A DNA stretch of 58,958 nt from Roseomonas populi (GTDB lineage: Bacteria; Pseudomonadota; Alphaproteobacteria; Acetobacterales; Acetobacteraceae): positions 1 to 58,958 of the forward strand of contig NZ_JANJOU010000037.1 of assembly GCF_024594815.1 (NCBI RefSeq). The letters run 5' to 3'. The position numbers and the translations under genes were made by a program. The notes beneath the pieces are model-generated. The model was not told the origin of the DNA, did not search any database, and saw only the letters and a list, made by a program, of their open reading frames with translations. The stretch's first letter is position 1; each line of letters begins with the position of its first letter. Of this stretch, positions 58,807 to 58,958 are shown piece after piece.

Positions 58807-58958
58807 CTACGACTTCGCCGGACCTTGCAGTCCCGGAGGTGGAACTGCCTCCTCCGCGTCCGGGTCGCGACCCTGCTGGCGATCGAGCGACCGCATGATG
58901 GGCGTGACGGTGAGCCCGTGCAGCAGGACCGACATGAGCACAATCAGTCCCACCAGAC
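58807..58958 (-). CDS. Cation/proton antiporter, C-terminal fragment
   Basis: A minus-strand frame open at the right edge encodes 49 residues: LVGLIVLMSVLLHGLTVTPIM, then RSLDRQQGRDPDAEEAVPPP and a TAG at 58807-58809. The last membrane helix with LHGLTVTPxMRxLDR is typical of CPA1 (NhaP-type) Na+/H+ antiporters. The remainder lies outside the window. The IS701 element inserted about 190 bases downstream of its stop. Confidence 0.6.
   Translation of the reverse strand, partial: LVGLIVLMSVLLHGLTVTPIMRSLDRQQGRDPDAEEAVPPPGLQGPAKS

Noticed and set aside
1-58958. tRNA, rRNA, CRISPR array or replication origin
   Set aside because: No cloverleaf-like sequence, spaced direct repeats, iterons or rep/par genes were seen on either strand.

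Overview
The window is GC-rich accessory DNA dominated by transport and catabolism genes. About ten intact periplasmic solute-binding proteins of the tripartite tricarboxylate transporter (TTT, 'Bug') type occur here without any TctA/TctB membrane partner. This expansion, the high GC, the use of GTG/TTG starts and the mix of catabolic operons with ISL3, IS5 and IS701 elements suggest a soil or plant-associated alphaproteobacterium of the Acetobacteraceae (Roseomonas-like). A Burkholderiales origin is less likely but cannot be excluded from sequence alone. I saw no tRNA, rRNA, CRISPR or housekeeping gene.

Layout. (1) 1-5.9 kb: the tail of a Bug gene; a minus-strand operon Bug > MmgE/PrpD > DenD-like dehydrogenase; and a divergent Asp/Glu-racemase-like gene followed by another Bug gene. 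(2) 6.1-13.0 kb: a decayed Bug gene; a second racemase-like gene; and a sugar-type module made of a LacD-like class I aldolase, a PfkB kinase co-transcribed with a polar-amino-acid-type ABC transporter, and an RpiR regulator. TTCCA/TGGAA boxes occur at both promoters of this module. (3) 13.2-22.0 kb: an IclR regulator and two plus-strand operons (Bug + aldo/keto reductase; VOC + LLM flavin enzyme + hydrolase + Bug + Bug + secreted hydrolase). The promoters of these two operons share a colinear architecture over about 65 bp. (4) 22.3-32.9 kb: a nine-gene minus-strand operon with TRAP transporter, Bug protein, three-subunit molybdenum hydroxylase and two amidohydrolases, which looks like uptake and breakdown of an N-heterocycle. 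(5) 33.3-34.7 kb: a gene graveyard holding a secretory-lipase pseudogene and an MmgE/PrpD pseudogene. (6) 34.8-39.2 kb: a LysR regulator flanked by Bug + SMP-30 lactonase-like genes on one side and an FAD oxidoreductase on the other. (7) 39.2-49.3 kb: an IclR-centred divergon. Leftward it carries a SnoaL-like protein, maleylacetate reductase, a frameshifted hydroxyquinol/catechol-type dioxygenase, a shikimate-dehydrogenase-like protein, a TIM-barrel isomerase and a Bug gene. Rightward it carries Bug, Gfo/Idh oxidoreductase, an alpha/beta hydrolase and a fluoroacetate-dehalogenase-like enzyme. (8) 49.7-51.6 kb: a broken hydrolase next to a decayed ISL3 element. (9) 51.8-56.3 kb: M20 peptidase > family-5 solute-binding protein > PPOX flavin protein, divergent from an IclR regulator with a perfect 23-bp palindrome between them. 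(10) 56.3-58.6 kb: an IS5-type and an IS701-type element lying end to end, then the tail of a cation/proton antiporter.

The recurring unit is local regulator + orphan solute-binding protein + a few enzymes. The most useful new leads are the paired IclR-type promoters, the Mo-hydroxylase/amidohydrolase operon, the kinase/aldolase/ABC module, the hydroxyquinol-type operon with a frameshift between its iron ligands, and the dehalogenase-like protein whose triad acid position appears to be alanine. Substrates are inferred from family knowledge only.
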